From Planctomycetota bacterium (GTDB lineage: Bacteria > Planctomycetota > UBA1135 > GCA-002748355): DNA of 64,000 bases. Below are positions 36,152 to 45,800 of the stretch, piece by piece. Every line of letters starts with the position of its first letter. The first letter of the stretch is position 1. The stretch lies in the NCBI GenBank assembly GCA_020638795.1, contig JACKHW010000003.1, positions 124,001-188,000 on the forward strand. Direction: 5' to 3'. Made by a program: the position numbers and the translations under genes. Below the pieces are notes generated by a model. That model made no database searches. It was not told the origin of the DNA and saw only the letters and a list, made by a program, of their open reading frames with translations.

Positions 36152-38062
36152 ATGTGCGGCATCGCAGGATTCCTCGACTTGATGGGCGGACGCGAGCTCC
36201 CCCACGATCGCTTGGACGCGATGGTCGAAGCCATGTTCGCGCGCGGGCCTGACGGCAGTGGCACGTCGGTGCGTGCGGGCGCGGCGCTCGGCATGCGGCG
36301 CCTCTCGATCATCGATCTCGAAGGCGGACAGCAACCGATCGAGAACGAAGACGGCCACATCCGCGTCGTGATGAACGGCGAGCTGTACAACCACGAAGAG
36401 CTGCACCGAGAACTCGAAGCGCGCGGCCATCGCTTCGCGACGCGCTCGGACACCGAAGTGCTCGTGCACGGCTACGAAGAATGGGGCATCGACGGCCTGC
36501 TCGCGCGGCTCAACGGTATGTTCGCGTTCGCGTTGCAGGACGAGAAGCGCGAGACGGTCTACCTCGCGCGCGACCGCCTCGGTGTCAAACCGCTGCTCTA
36601 TGCCGAACGCGAAGGCTGGCTGCTCTTCGGCTCGAGCCACGATGCACTGCTTGCCTCGGGGCTCGTCGACGCCGACCTCGACTTCGATGCGGTCGAGCTC
36701 TACCTGCTGTTGCAATACGTTCCCGGGACGTATTCGCCACTGCGTGGGGTACGACGCCTCGCACCGGGACACCTGCTCGAGGTCCGCGGCGGCGACGTGC
36801 TCGAGCCACGCGCTTGGTGGTCGCTTCCGACCACGTCGCTCGACGACGCATCCGAAACGACAGCGAAGAGCGACGCAGAGCTCGTACACGAAGCGCGCGA
36901 GCTCCTCGCCGACGCCGTGCGTGTGCACATGGTCAGCGACGTCGAGGTCGGGGTGTTCCTGAGTGGCGGACTGGACTCGACGCTCATCCTCGGCCTGATG
37001 CGCGAGGCAACGGACTTGCCGATCCGCGCCTATTCGATCGGCTTCGAGGACAAGCGCGTCTTCGATGAGAGCGCGCACGCGCGCGCGGCGGCCGAGCGAT
37101 TCGGAGCGACGTTCGTGCCGGCGCTCTTCACCGCGAGCGAAGTGCTCGCGCAGATCGACGCGCTGACCGGCGTGCTCGACGAGCCGATCGGCGACGCAGC
37201 TTGTCTCCCGACGCTGCTCCTCAGTCAGCTCGCGCGGCGCGACCTCAAGGTCGTGTTGTCGGGTGAAGGCGCGGACGAACTCTTCGCTGGTTACGGCTAC
37301 TACCAAGACCTGCCGCCGAAGGACACGACCTTCGCGAACAACTTCGATCCCGGCGAGGAGCCCGGTTTCTTTGCACGGACGTTCCAGGGCGCGAAGCGCG
37401 GCCAGATCACGGTGCGAGGCAACTTCTACGGCAAGTCGAGCATCAGCGGTTTCCCGTACGCGATGAGCCCCGGCTACATCGAGCGTCTCTTCCTCCGCGA
37501 CACGCGCCGCGACGTCGATGCGCGCACGCGCATCGAGACTCTCGAGGCTGCCTGGCAGGGCTCGAGCCGCAACCCGCTCCAACGCGCGCTGCGCGTCGAC
37601 GCGAGTGGCTGGCTGCCCGACGACCTCCTGATGAAGGTCGACCGCACGACGATGGCACACAGCCTCGAAGCGCGTGTCCCCTTCCTCGACTGGCGCGTCG
37701 CCGAGTTCGCATTCCGGCTGCCAGCGCGACTCAAGCTCGATGGCACGACGGGCAAGGCGATCCTGCGTCGCGCGTTCGCAGACCTTCTCGGCGAACGCTT
37801 CGAGAAGCGCGAAAAACACGGCTTCAACCTCCCGATGCACGAATGGATGCGTAACGAATTGCGCGAACGCGTGCGTTCTCGACTTCTCGACGCGAGCGCG
37901 GACTTCCTCGATCCTCGAGCCGTCGAAGCGCTGCTCGACGCGCACCAGACCGGTCGCGCTTCGGTCGAACGCTCGCTCTGGTCGCTCTTCGTGCTCGTCT
38001 CCTGGCACGAACGTGCACGGAGCAAGGTCCGCGACGCGCGCATGGTCGGAGGCGCCGCATGA
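36152..38062 (+). CDS. asnB: Asparagine synthase (glutamine-hydrolysing) family amidotransferase
   Basis: 636 residues. ATG 36152 starts one base after the upstream stop and gives the obligatory N-terminal Cys2 (MCGIAGFL) of class II amidotransferases. The glutaminase domain has MRRLSIIDLEGGQQP and NGELYNH. The synthetase domain has the PP-loop VFLSGGLDSTLI and the VVLSGEGADELFAGYGYY motif. It transfers ammonia from glutamine to a carboxylate activated as an adenylate. In polysaccharide clusters such enzymes often amidate sugar acids rather than make free asparagine, which suits this setting. It overlaps the next gene by 4 bases. Confidence 0.92.
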   Translation: MCGIAGFLDLMGGRELPHDRLDAMVEAMFARGPDGSGTSVRAGAALGMRRLSIIDLEGGQQPIENEDGHIRVVMNGELYNHEELHRELEARGHRFATRSDTEVLVHGYEEWGIDGLLARLNGMFAFALQDEKRETVYLARDRLGVKPLLYAEREGWLLFGSSHDALLASGLVDADLDFDAVELYLLLQYVPGTYSPLRGVRRLAPGHLLEVRGGDVLEPRAWWSLPTTSLDDASETTAKSDAELVHEARELLADAVRVHMVSDVEVGVFLSGGLDSTLILGLMREATDLPIRAYSIGFEDKRVFDESAHARAAAERFGATFVPALFTASEVLAQIDALTGVLDEPIGDAACLPTLLLSQLARRDLKVVLSGEGADELFAGYGYYQDLPPKDTTFANNFDPGEEPGFFARTFQGAKRGQITVRGNFYGKSSISGFPYAMSPGYIERLFLRDTRRDVDARTRIETLEAAWQGSSRNPLQRALRVDASGWLPDDLLMKVDRTTMAHSLEARVPFLDWRVAEFAFRLPARLKLDGTTGKAILRRAFADLLGERFEKREKHGFNLPMHEWMRNELRERVRSRLLDASADFLDPRAVEALLDAHQTGRASVERSLWSLFVLVSWHERARSKVRDARMVGGAA

Positions 38063-39336
38063 GCGAAGCGCTGCGTCGCCTGCGCCGACACGCACGCGGC
38101 GCGACCAACGTGTCTGCCGAGTTGACCGCATCGGCGTGGCTTTCGACGAAGACGTGGCTCGGCGAACGCCTCGGCGCCGAACATGCGCCGGAAGAGCTGC
38201 CGACGGTGTGGTTCTTGACCGAAGGCGACCCCGTCAAGGACTGGTCACCGGCGGCGCGGTATCGCGCGTTTCAGTACGTGCCGCTGCTCGAAGAATTGGG
38301 CTTCCCCTGCAAAGTCTTGCCCGCCAGGCCGGGAAAGTATTGGTCGGTGGGCCCCGGGTTCGGGCGTTTCTCGAGGCGCTTTCCACGACTTGCGGGTGCG
38401 TGGGCGCGCTTCCAGTACCGAAGGCAGCGGCACAATCGCCGGCGCGATTTCGCAAGGACGCGAGGAAAAGGCGTCGTCTTCCTGCAGCGCGACTTGCTCG
38501 CACTGAGTCACGACCGGACCGAGCTCGAACTGCCGCTCTTCAATCGTCGCATCATCTTCGACTTCGACGATGCGATCTACCGCAGCCCGTCGTGGTGCAA
38601 CGCACCGGGGCAGGACGCGATCGACCGCGAGCTGCGCGAGAAGATCGAGAAGGTCTGTGCGCTGAGTTCGGCCGTGATCGTCGCCAACTCGCATCTCGCG
38701 GAGTTCGTGCGGCCACACAACGCCAACGTGCACGTGATTCCGACGACACTCGATACGGAGCACTTCGTGCCCGCGTCGCAACGCACCGCGAATCCACGAC
38801 CGGTCATCGGCTGGGCCGGGACGTCCGGCAACCTGCACTACCTGCGCAAGATCGGGCCCGCACTCCGTCGACTCGCAGAACGCCGTGACTTCGTGCTGCG
38901 CGTCATCTGCAACCCCGTCGCGATGAGCGAGCTTCCCGATCTGCCGGAAGGATTCGTCGAGTTCGTGCCATGGAACGCCACCGATGAAGTCGCGCGCATC
39001 CAGGGCTTCGACATTGGCATCATGCCGCTCGACGACGACGAGTGGACGCGCGGCAAGGCTGGCTTCAAGCTCATCCAATACATGGCGTGTGGCGTGCCGA
39101 TCGTCTGGTCCCCCACCGGCGCGAACCCCGAAGTTGCAGGCGATGATGGTCACTGCGGCTTTGCTGCGGCAGGTGAAGACGGTTGGCTACACGCGCTCGA
39201 TCGATTGCTCGCGGATGAAGACCTGCGCGCACGCTGCGGCGCGGCGGGGCGCGAGCGCGCCGTGCGGCGCTTCGATCGTCGCGCCCAGGTGGACCGCATC
39301 GCCGAGCTTCTCGTCGAGGTACATCGCCGTGGATGA
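38059..39336 (+). CDS. Glycosyltransferase family 4 protein
   Basis: 425 residues with two Rossmann-like halves. The acceptor half has WFLTEGDPVKDWSPAARYRAFQY and VFLQRDLL. The donor half has VHVIPTTLDTEHFVP, the glycine loop VIGWAGTSGNLHYL, and the sugar-nucleotide region MPLDDDEWTRGKAGFKLIQYMACGVPIV with a kept Lys and an FKLIQYMA motif in place of the usual EX7E. It should add one sugar during repeat-unit assembly at the inner membrane face. ATG 38059 overlaps the asparagine synthase stop (ATGA). Confidence 0.88.
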   Translation: MSEALRRLRRHARGATNVSAELTASAWLSTKTWLGERLGAEHAPEELPTVWFLTEGDPVKDWSPAARYRAFQYVPLLEELGFPCKVLPARPGKYWSVGPGFGRFSRRFPRLAGAWARFQYRRQRHNRRRDFARTRGKGVVFLQRDLLALSHDRTELELPLFNRRIIFDFDDAIYRSPSWCNAPGQDAIDRELREKIEKVCALSSAVIVANSHLAEFVRPHNANVHVIPTTLDTEHFVPASQRTANPRPVIGWAGTSGNLHYLRKIGPALRRLAERRDFVLRVICNPVAMSELPDLPEGFVEFVPWNATDEVARIQGFDIGIMPLDDDEWTRGKAGFKLIQYMACGVPIVWSPTGANPEVAGDDGHCGFAAAGEDGWLHALDRLLADEDLRARCGAAGRERAVRRFDRRAQVDRIAELLVEVHRRG

Positions 39337-40627
39337 AGCGTCATCGAAACGCGATGGCCAATCGAACGCGACATCGCGCGCGGAGTCCACAACGGCTCTG
39401 CGCCCATGCATGATCGTGCCCGACTTCGATCGGACGGGCGGTTACGAGCGGCAAGCGTTCTTTCTCGCGCGCGCGCACGTGCGGCGCGGGATCCCGGCGA
39501 TGCTCGTCACCAACAATCCATGGCACAACCCGCCGCGCGAAGTGCGCGACGGAGTGACGATCCACAGGCTCGACCCGACGCCGCGTCATCGCAGCAACTG
39601 GGTCGGCCTGTATCGGAGCTTCTTGCGATTCTTGTCCTCTCATCGAAGGGACTTCGATGTGCTGCATGCGCATGCGTTCACGTTCTTGTCGGCGTCGTGC
39701 GTGCCGATCGCGCGCATCCTGAAGAAGCCGATTCTCGTCAAGGTCGCGACCGAGCAGGACATTCGGGAGTTTCGCACGCGCAAGGAGTTCTCGTTCCGCG
39801 TCTTTCGTCCGATGTTGTGGCGCGCCGATCGGTTCTTGAGCTTGAGTCGGGCGATCCGCGACGAGTTCGTGAGCTGTGGCGTCGACGAGAAGCGCATCGC
39901 CCTCGTGCCCAACGGCGTCGATAGCGACCATTTTGTGCCTGCGACCAGTCGAGAGAGACTCGAGGCCAAGACGACGCTCGGGTTGCCTCGAGACGCGATC
40001 ACGTTCTTGTTCACCGGTCGGTTGGTGCAGCGCAAGGGTGTCGACGTGCTGCTCGAAGCGCTCCCTTCGCTCGCGAGTCCCGACGTACACGTCGTCGTGC
40101 TCGGTGATGGCGACGAACGTCCGGCGCTCGAAGCGCAGGCGCGCACACTAGGCGTTTCGGAGCGCGTGACGTTCGTCGGCGAGGACCCCGAGGTCCGGCC
40201 ATGGCTGCGAGCTTGCGACGCGTTCGTCTTCCCGTCACGACTCGAAGGCCTGCCCAATGCGTTGCTCGAAGCGATGAGTGCGGGCTTGCCCGTGATCACG
40301 ACCAAGATTGGCGGCTGTATCGACGTGTGCGAGGACGGCAGCGGACTCCTGGTGCCGCCGGACGATGTCGCGGAACTCGCGGCTGCGATGCATCGCTTCG
40401 CGACGTGTCCCGAAACACGCCGCACGTATGCCGCAGCAGCGCGGCGTCGCATCGAGACGACGTTCTCGTTCGATCGCATCGTCGGGCGTTTGCAAGACGT
40501 CTATCGCGCGGCCCTCGACGAGCGGGGTTCGATCCCCGAGAGTGCTTCGATGCACGTGCGTCCGATGTCGTCACCGCGGCACTCCTCTGCGGACACGGCC
40601 GCCGCGAAGAGCAGGAGTCCTCTTTGA
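39329..40627 (+). CDS. Glycosyltransferase family 4 protein
   Basis: 432 residues from GTG 39329, which overlaps the previous stop by 8 bases. The GT4 fold proper begins at MIVPDFDRTGGYERQAFFLA, so ATG 39410 is a plausible alternative start. Typical features are the GGYERQ acceptor loop, VLHAHAF, VPNGVDSDHF, the donor-site FTGRLVQRKGVDVLLEAL and PSRLEGLPNALLEAMSAGLPVI, which holds the EX7E motif. The last 30 residues are polar and probably disordered. It transfers a sugar from a nucleotide donor and probably acts with the GT4 upstream and the GT2 fusion. Confidence 0.88.
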   Translation: MDEASSKRDGQSNATSRAESTTALRPCMIVPDFDRTGGYERQAFFLARAHVRRGIPAMLVTNNPWHNPPREVRDGVTIHRLDPTPRHRSNWVGLYRSFLRFLSSHRRDFDVLHAHAFTFLSASCVPIARILKKPILVKVATEQDIREFRTRKEFSFRVFRPMLWRADRFLSLSRAIRDEFVSCGVDEKRIALVPNGVDSDHFVPATSRERLEAKTTLGLPRDAITFLFTGRLVQRKGVDVLLEALPSLASPDVHVVVLGDGDERPALEAQARTLGVSERVTFVGEDPEVRPWLRACDAFVFPSRLEGLPNALLEAMSAGLPVITTKIGGCIDVCEDGSGLLVPPDDVAELAAAMHRFATCPETRRTYAAAARRRIETTFSFDRIVGRLQDVYRAALDERGSIPESASMHVRPMSSPRHSSADTAAAKSRSPL

Positions 40628-40657
40628 GGTCGGTCGCGCAGGCTTCATGATGCGCGC

Positions 40658-41347
40658 ATGCCCGACGCGCCGCGTTGCCCGATCTGCGACTCTCACGACT
40701 TGCGCACCGAACCGCCGTTCGCTTCGTGTCTCGCGTGCGAGTGCGTGCAGCAGTCGTGGCCGTTCGATGCGCGGCGCCGTGACATCCTGTCCCGTCAAGC
40801 CATCGCTGCGCCGAATTCCGAGAGGATCGAGAGCGCACGTCGAATCGTCGACATGCTCCAGAGCCACGTCCATGGGCGGCGAATCTACGAAGTAGGGTTT
40901 GGCGACGGAGCCGTCCTTTCCGCAGCAGCGTTGAAGAGCTGGCAAGTCGCCGGAATCGAACTCGCGCAGGCGAGCCTCGCCTGTGTCCCCGACCTCGCGG
41001 CGACCGTCGAGATCGGCGACTTCCTCAGCCGTGACCACGAGCATGGCGACGATGCGGGCTCGTACGATGTCGTGCTCTTCTCCTACAGCCTCGAACAGAT
41101 GGACGACGCGAACGCCGCGATGGAGGGCGCGGCCGAGCTTCTCTCCCATGGTGGGATCGTCTACGTCGAACTCGTACCCCTGAGCGACCTCAACGGTCGC
41201 GGCCCCGAACGAGCGCGCAACGAGCTGCCTCAGCGCGTGCTCTTCCCGGAAGCGGAGCACGTCCGCGAGCTGCTATGGAGGCACGGCCTCACGATCGAGG
41301 ATGAAACCACGGGTGTTGGATGGCGGTGGATCGCGAGGTCCCGCTGA
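40658..41347 (+). CDS. Class I SAM-dependent methyltransferase with N-terminal zinc-ribbon-like motif
   Basis: 229 residues. Residues 7-30 contain CPICDSH...CLAC, two CXXC pairs that could bind zinc. The methyltransferase fold follows: motif I IYEVGFGDGAVLSAAA, an acidic residue at the end of strand 2 (VAGIELAQASL) and motif IV YDVVLFSYSLEQMDD. Such CXXC-headed methyltransferases are common in sugar and glycan clusters, where they methylate nucleotide sugars or glycan ends. It is the last gene of the glycan locus, followed by a hairpin at 41397-41423. Confidence 0.85.
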   Translation: MPDAPRCPICDSHDLRTEPPFASCLACECVQQSWPFDARRRDILSRQAIAAPNSERIESARRIVDMLQSHVHGRRIYEVGFGDGAVLSAAALKSWQVAGIELAQASLACVPDLAATVEIGDFLSRDHEHGDDAGSYDVVLFSYSLEQMDDANAAMEGAAELLSHGGIVYVELVPLSDLNGRGPERARNELPQRVLFPEAEHVRELLWRHGLTIEDETTGVGWRWIARSR

Positions 41348-41396
41348 GCCTTGCCACGCACGAGACTGCGGACGCAGGCACACGTCAGGACTCGGA

Positions 41397-41423
41397 GAAC
41401 CTCGTGTCCCCCGTCCGAGGTTC
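41397..41423. terminator. Stem-loop after the glycan locus
   Basis: GAACCTCG (41397-41404) and CGAGGTTC (41416-41423) are exact reverse complements around an 11-base loop, 50 bases after the methyltransferase stop. There is no T-tract. It is placed to end the 26571-41347 transcript before the esterase gene at 41583. Confidence 0.5.
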
Positions 41424-41582
41424 GTCAGACGAGCCGCTGGCCCCCTGACGCGCAACCGTTACTGTGCCCCGTCTCGTCTCCCGGACAACCCGTGTCGGCG
41501 GTCGACCGTTTGGTCGGATACGCACCGGCACTCGTGGGCGTTACGCACTATCCTCATCCCGCCTGTTATCGAGGAATCCGTC

Positions 41583-42818
41583 ATGCGAATCGTGTTCGGT
41601 CTGTGCTTCTGGGTTTTCGTCAGTGCAATGGCATTCCCACGCCCTTGCGCTGGCCAGCGACTCGTCGTCTACGTGCTTGCGGGTCAGTCCAACATGGAAG
41701 GGCACGCGAAGGTCACGACGTTCGACTATCTCGCCGACGACCCCGGCACCGTTCCCTTGCTCGAGCGCATGCGAACCAAGGATGGCGCTCCGGTCGTGCG
41801 TGACGATGTGTTCATCGCGTATCGAACGGGCGCGGACGGCGCGGAGGTCATGGGACGCCTCACGACGGGCTTCGGTGCACGTCGCGATCCAGCCAAGTCG
41901 GACGACAAGATCGGACCCGAGTTCACCTTCGGCATCGAGATGGGCGACGCTCATGAGGCACCCGTCTTGATCATCAAGACCGCTTGGGGTGGGAAGTCCC
42001 TCCATACCGACTTCCGGCCGCCCTCCGCTGGGGCGTACGAGTTCTCGAAGGAACAACTCGCGCGCTTGGAAAAGCAAGCCAAGAACCAGAACAAGGACAT
42101 CGAGGAGTTGCGTCGCGCGAAGGAAGAGGCCACGGGTCGCTACTACCGCGACATGGTCGCCTACGTTCGCAAGGTCCTCGCCGACCTGCCGCGCTACTGT
42201 CCCGATCACGACCCGGCGGATGGTTACGAGCTGCGTGGCTTCGTGTGGTTCCAAGGCTGGAACGACATGGTCGATCGCGACACGTACCCGCTGCGGGACC
42301 AGCCTGGCGGGTACGCGGAATACACGAAGTGCCTGGCGCATTTCATCCGCGACGTTCGCCGTGATTTCGAGACGCCCGATCTTCCGTTCGTGATCGGAGT
42401 CATGGGTGTCGGCGGTGAGATCACGGACCCGAAGCGCGAAGCCGTGCAGCTCAATTTTCGCAAAGCGATGGCTCAAGCCGCAGCGCTCTCCTCATTGCGC
42501 AACGTGATCGCGGTCGAGACCGCGCCCTTCTGGGAAGAGCCGCTCGAAGCCATCAGCGAAAAACTCGATCGAGTCCGGCAGTTCGAACGCATGTTGCGGA
42601 CGAAGAATCCTGGCTTCCCCAACGCGGACGGCAGCATGGATGCCAAGGCGCAGCAAGCAGCCGTCGCGAAGTTCCGCTCGGACCTCCTTTCCGATGAAGA
42701 AGAGCGAACGTGGCTCCGCGGCGCCTCGAACGGCGGCTACCACTACCTAGGCTGCGCCAAGACCATGGCCCGCATCGGCCTGGCCTTCGCCAAAGCGCTA
42801 GAGCTAGAAAGCCGCTGA
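41583..42818 (+). CDS. Secreted sialate O-acetylesterase-like protein (SASA/SGNH hydrolase)
   Basis: 411 residues. GAGGAA 8 bases before ATG 41583 supports the start. A signal peptide (IVFGLCFWVFVSAMAFPRPCAG) is followed at once by the nucleophile block VLAGQSNMEGHA (Ser in GQSN). Later are IIKTAWGGKSL, GFVWFQGWNDM (the HQGE-like block) and a C-terminal His in GGYHYLGC. The family removes acetyl groups from sialic acids or plant polysaccharides. It may act on O-acetylated glycans outside the cell. It has its own 235-base upstream gap and converges on the CARDB gene. Confidence 0.88.
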   Translation: MRIVFGLCFWVFVSAMAFPRPCAGQRLVVYVLAGQSNMEGHAKVTTFDYLADDPGTVPLLERMRTKDGAPVVRDDVFIAYRTGADGAEVMGRLTTGFGARRDPAKSDDKIGPEFTFGIEMGDAHEAPVLIIKTAWGGKSLHTDFRPPSAGAYEFSKEQLARLEKQAKNQNKDIEELRRAKEEATGRYYRDMVAYVRKVLADLPRYCPDHDPADGYELRGFVWFQGWNDMVDRDTYPLRDQPGGYAEYTKCLAHFIRDVRRDFETPDLPFVIGVMGVGGEITDPKREAVQLNFRKAMAQAAALSSLRNVIAVETAPFWEEPLEAISEKLDRVRQFERMLRTKNPGFPNADGSMDAKAQQAAVAKFRSDLLSDEEERTWLRGASNGGYHYLGCAKTMARIGLAFAKALELESR

Positions 42819-42826
42819 CGCGCATG

Positions 42827-42883
42827 AAAGGTGCCGGGGACAAAGCGCGCTACATTCGCGCGTGTTTTTACCCTGGCACCTTT
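42827..42883. terminator. Long hairpin built from an inverted CCCTGGCAC repeat pair
   Basis: AAAGGTGCCGGGG (from 42827) pairs with CCCTGGCACCTTT (42871-42883) with one mismatch, and GCGCG/CGCGC inside forms a second stem around TACATT. It fills the 73-base gap between convergent stops at 42818 and 42892, with TTTTT at 42864-42868. A bidirectional terminator is likely. It is the inverted-pair form of the repeat at 21299 and 24971. Confidence 0.65.
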
Positions 42884-42891
42884 GGTGCGGG

Positions 42892-45800
42892 TTAGCGGAT
42901 TGCGGTGATCGGGTGGTCTGTCGCCAGGCCGCGGAAGCGCAGGGCGCCGTCGAACAGGAACGCGTATGTGGCGACGTCGAACTGGAAGCCCTGGACTGGC
43001 GGGAGCCGGAACGCAGCGCGAGCGCGACCGTTGGCGTCGAGGAAGCCGACCCAGTTGGGGAACATCGGCCCGCCGAGCAGGCTCAGCGACAGGTCGGACA
43101 ACAGGTCGTAGACGAAGAACTGCGCGTTGCCGCTCCACGTGAGGATATAGATGCTGCCGCCGTCGGCGGGCATCGTGAGGTCGAGGTCTGCACCGGGAAT
43201 CGTCGCGCGATCCTTCAGGCGGAGCGTCGCGACTGCGGTCGTTGCGAACGGGTAGATCGGTTCCCACTCGAGGCTGCGCCGCGCGTTCGTGGCTTCGACG
43301 ACCGAGAGTTGGATCGAACGCGTGTTGTCGTTCTCGTTGCCTTCGGACACGACGTTTGGGGCGTCGACGAAAGCCATGACGAAGCGCGTAGGTCCGCTCG
43401 TTGCATGCGGAACCCCATGGCGCGTCGTCATGTCGAAGCTGCCCGAAGCAGGAAGTGACGGCAGCGAGACGACACCGAGCATCGGTTCGTTCAATGTTCC
43501 CGAAGCCGAACTCGCGAGCACGAATACGACATCCGTCGGAGGAGATGCAGCGCCACCACGATTCTCGACGACGACGCGGACCGACGTCGATGAGCCAGCA
43601 GTCAGCTTCGTGTCGAGGACTTCGAGATTCTGACAGACGAGATCGGGAAGCGCCGTGCACGTCCCGCGAACGGCCGCCGTGTTGTTGTTCTCGTCGATCT
43701 CGACCATCGCATCGAAACGATCGAGCACGACTCCGCAATAGCACGTGCCGGAAGCCACGGACGTCGGAATCGTGACCGAGTCCTTGAGCGTTCGCACACC
43801 GGTGGCCGCCAGCGGCGCAAACGTCGTCGTATAGAGCAACGTGTCGCGACCATCGATGATCGAGTCGTCCGACAGATAGTAGGCGACACTCACCTCGATC
43901 GACTGTGCACCCCCGCGATTGGCGGTCGACGTCGTGAGCGTGACTCGGTCATTCGCATTCCACGCCGTGACCGAAGCCTGCATGTTCGAGGCCACGAGAT
44001 CGGGCAATGCCGTGCACGTTGCTGCGCGAGCATCCGTGTTGTCGCTCTCGCTCGTCTCCGGCACGAGGTTCTGATCATCGACGAAGACCCCGATCCAACA
44101 AGCGCCGGACTTGAGCGTCGGCGGCATCGAAGGAGTGCGAGTCACGCGGAGTTCGGCCGTCGGCATCAGACTGGCGAGGTCCCCGATCGCGAGCAGCGTG
44201 TCGGTGGACGAGATCGTCGCATCGTCCGACAGATAGAACCCAACGCGCGTCGGCAGCGACGCAACGAATCCATCGTTCCGCACGACCACGTCGAACTGCA
44301 CGGACCTGCCCGCGACGAGATTCGTGGTTCCGACGGTGAACAGCACCGGAACGAGATTCGGCAACGGAGCCTGATTCGAGCACCGGACACTGCGCACCGC
44401 AGTGTTGTTCGCCCGCGTTTGCTCCTTCACGAGCTTGCCAGGGTCGACCTCGAACCCGACATAGCACGTCCCGGCCGGAAGCGACGAAGGCGCAGTCGCG
44501 TCGATCTTGACGGTCGTCATGGCTTTTGCCGCGAGGGCTGCCAATTGTCCGGTCCCGAGCAACGTGTCGTTCGACGAAACCGTGTCATCGTCCGAAAGCA
44601 CGAACTGCACCGTCGTGGCCACCGACGTGACTTCACCCGCATTGTCGATATGCGCCGTCAACGAGAACGGCAGTGTCGGCCGCAACTCGGGCGCACTGCA
44701 GTCGATGCTCGCCGCCTGCAACTCGGCCAGCCCGCTACAACGCACCTGCGCTCCGAGCGCATTGTCCGTCTCGATACTCTCGACGATCTGATTGTTCCGA
44801 TCCGCGATCAACCCAACCCAGTAGTCCGCACTCTTGACGTCGAGCGGAACCGTGACCGTCTCGCGAAACGGATGTTTCTCGGCCGCCGCCAACGACGGCG
44901 TCCCGATCGTCGCGAGCAGCCGATCGGCAGTCGAAATCGTCGCATCCTCGCTCAACACGAGTGCCGACACCGACGGAGGCGCGGCATCACCACCGTGGTT
45001 TTCGACGACGGTATCGATCGCGACGCTCCCACCAGCGCTCCACTGCGTCTGTGTCGGCATTACTGACGTCGCGACGAGATTCGGATAACCGACACATGTA
45101 ACGTTCAAAACCGCGACGTTGTTCGTCTCGTTCCATTCGGTCACGCGATCTTGGTCGTCGACGATCACACCTGCGTAACTCGCACCGCTCGCCAGATCGA
45201 GCGGCAAGGGCACGTCGAGTCGATGTCCGACCGAACCGCGAGCCGTGATCGATGGCAGCGTGAACGCGGCGAGGAGTCGATCGCTCGTCGTCAGCGTGGA
45301 CTGCTTGCCGAGATAGTAGCCGCACGATGCCGCCGGCGTTGCGAGTGAGCCTTCGTTCGCGACCTGGCAACGAAACTCGACGGTTCGCCCAGCTTCGAGT
45401 GTCGTACTCGAGAGCGTCGCGCTCGTCGCGACGAAGTCCGCGCGTTCTTCGCAGAATGCCTTTCTCGCAGCCACGAATGCCCCAACCGTCGCCAGTGTTC
45501 CCCGATTGGCACTCGAAGGCTGTGCGTCGCATCCGCCATCGATTTGAATTCCGATGACGTCACCCGCCGCGTCGACGAGAGGTGCGCCCGAACACCCACC
45601 ACTCGTGTCCGCTCGATGAGCGAGCACGTTTCCGGTGGCAGAGACGACGCTTCCACCACCTTTCTGTTGCGTGCCACTGAGTCGCGGATCGAGCTGACTG
45701 GACCCGAACCCGAACAGCGTCACGGGGTTGAGCGTCACGTTGGTCGTGAAGCGAAGGCCGCCCCCCTGGACGACGCCCGCGTGCATTCCCGTCGTCGCAT

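Noticed and set aside
35984..38131. Minus-strand frame open for about 700 codons opposite the asparagine synthase gene
   Set aside because: Composition is skewed to Arg, Val, Glu and His and there are no motifs. The plus strand has an intact amidotransferase with all signature residues.
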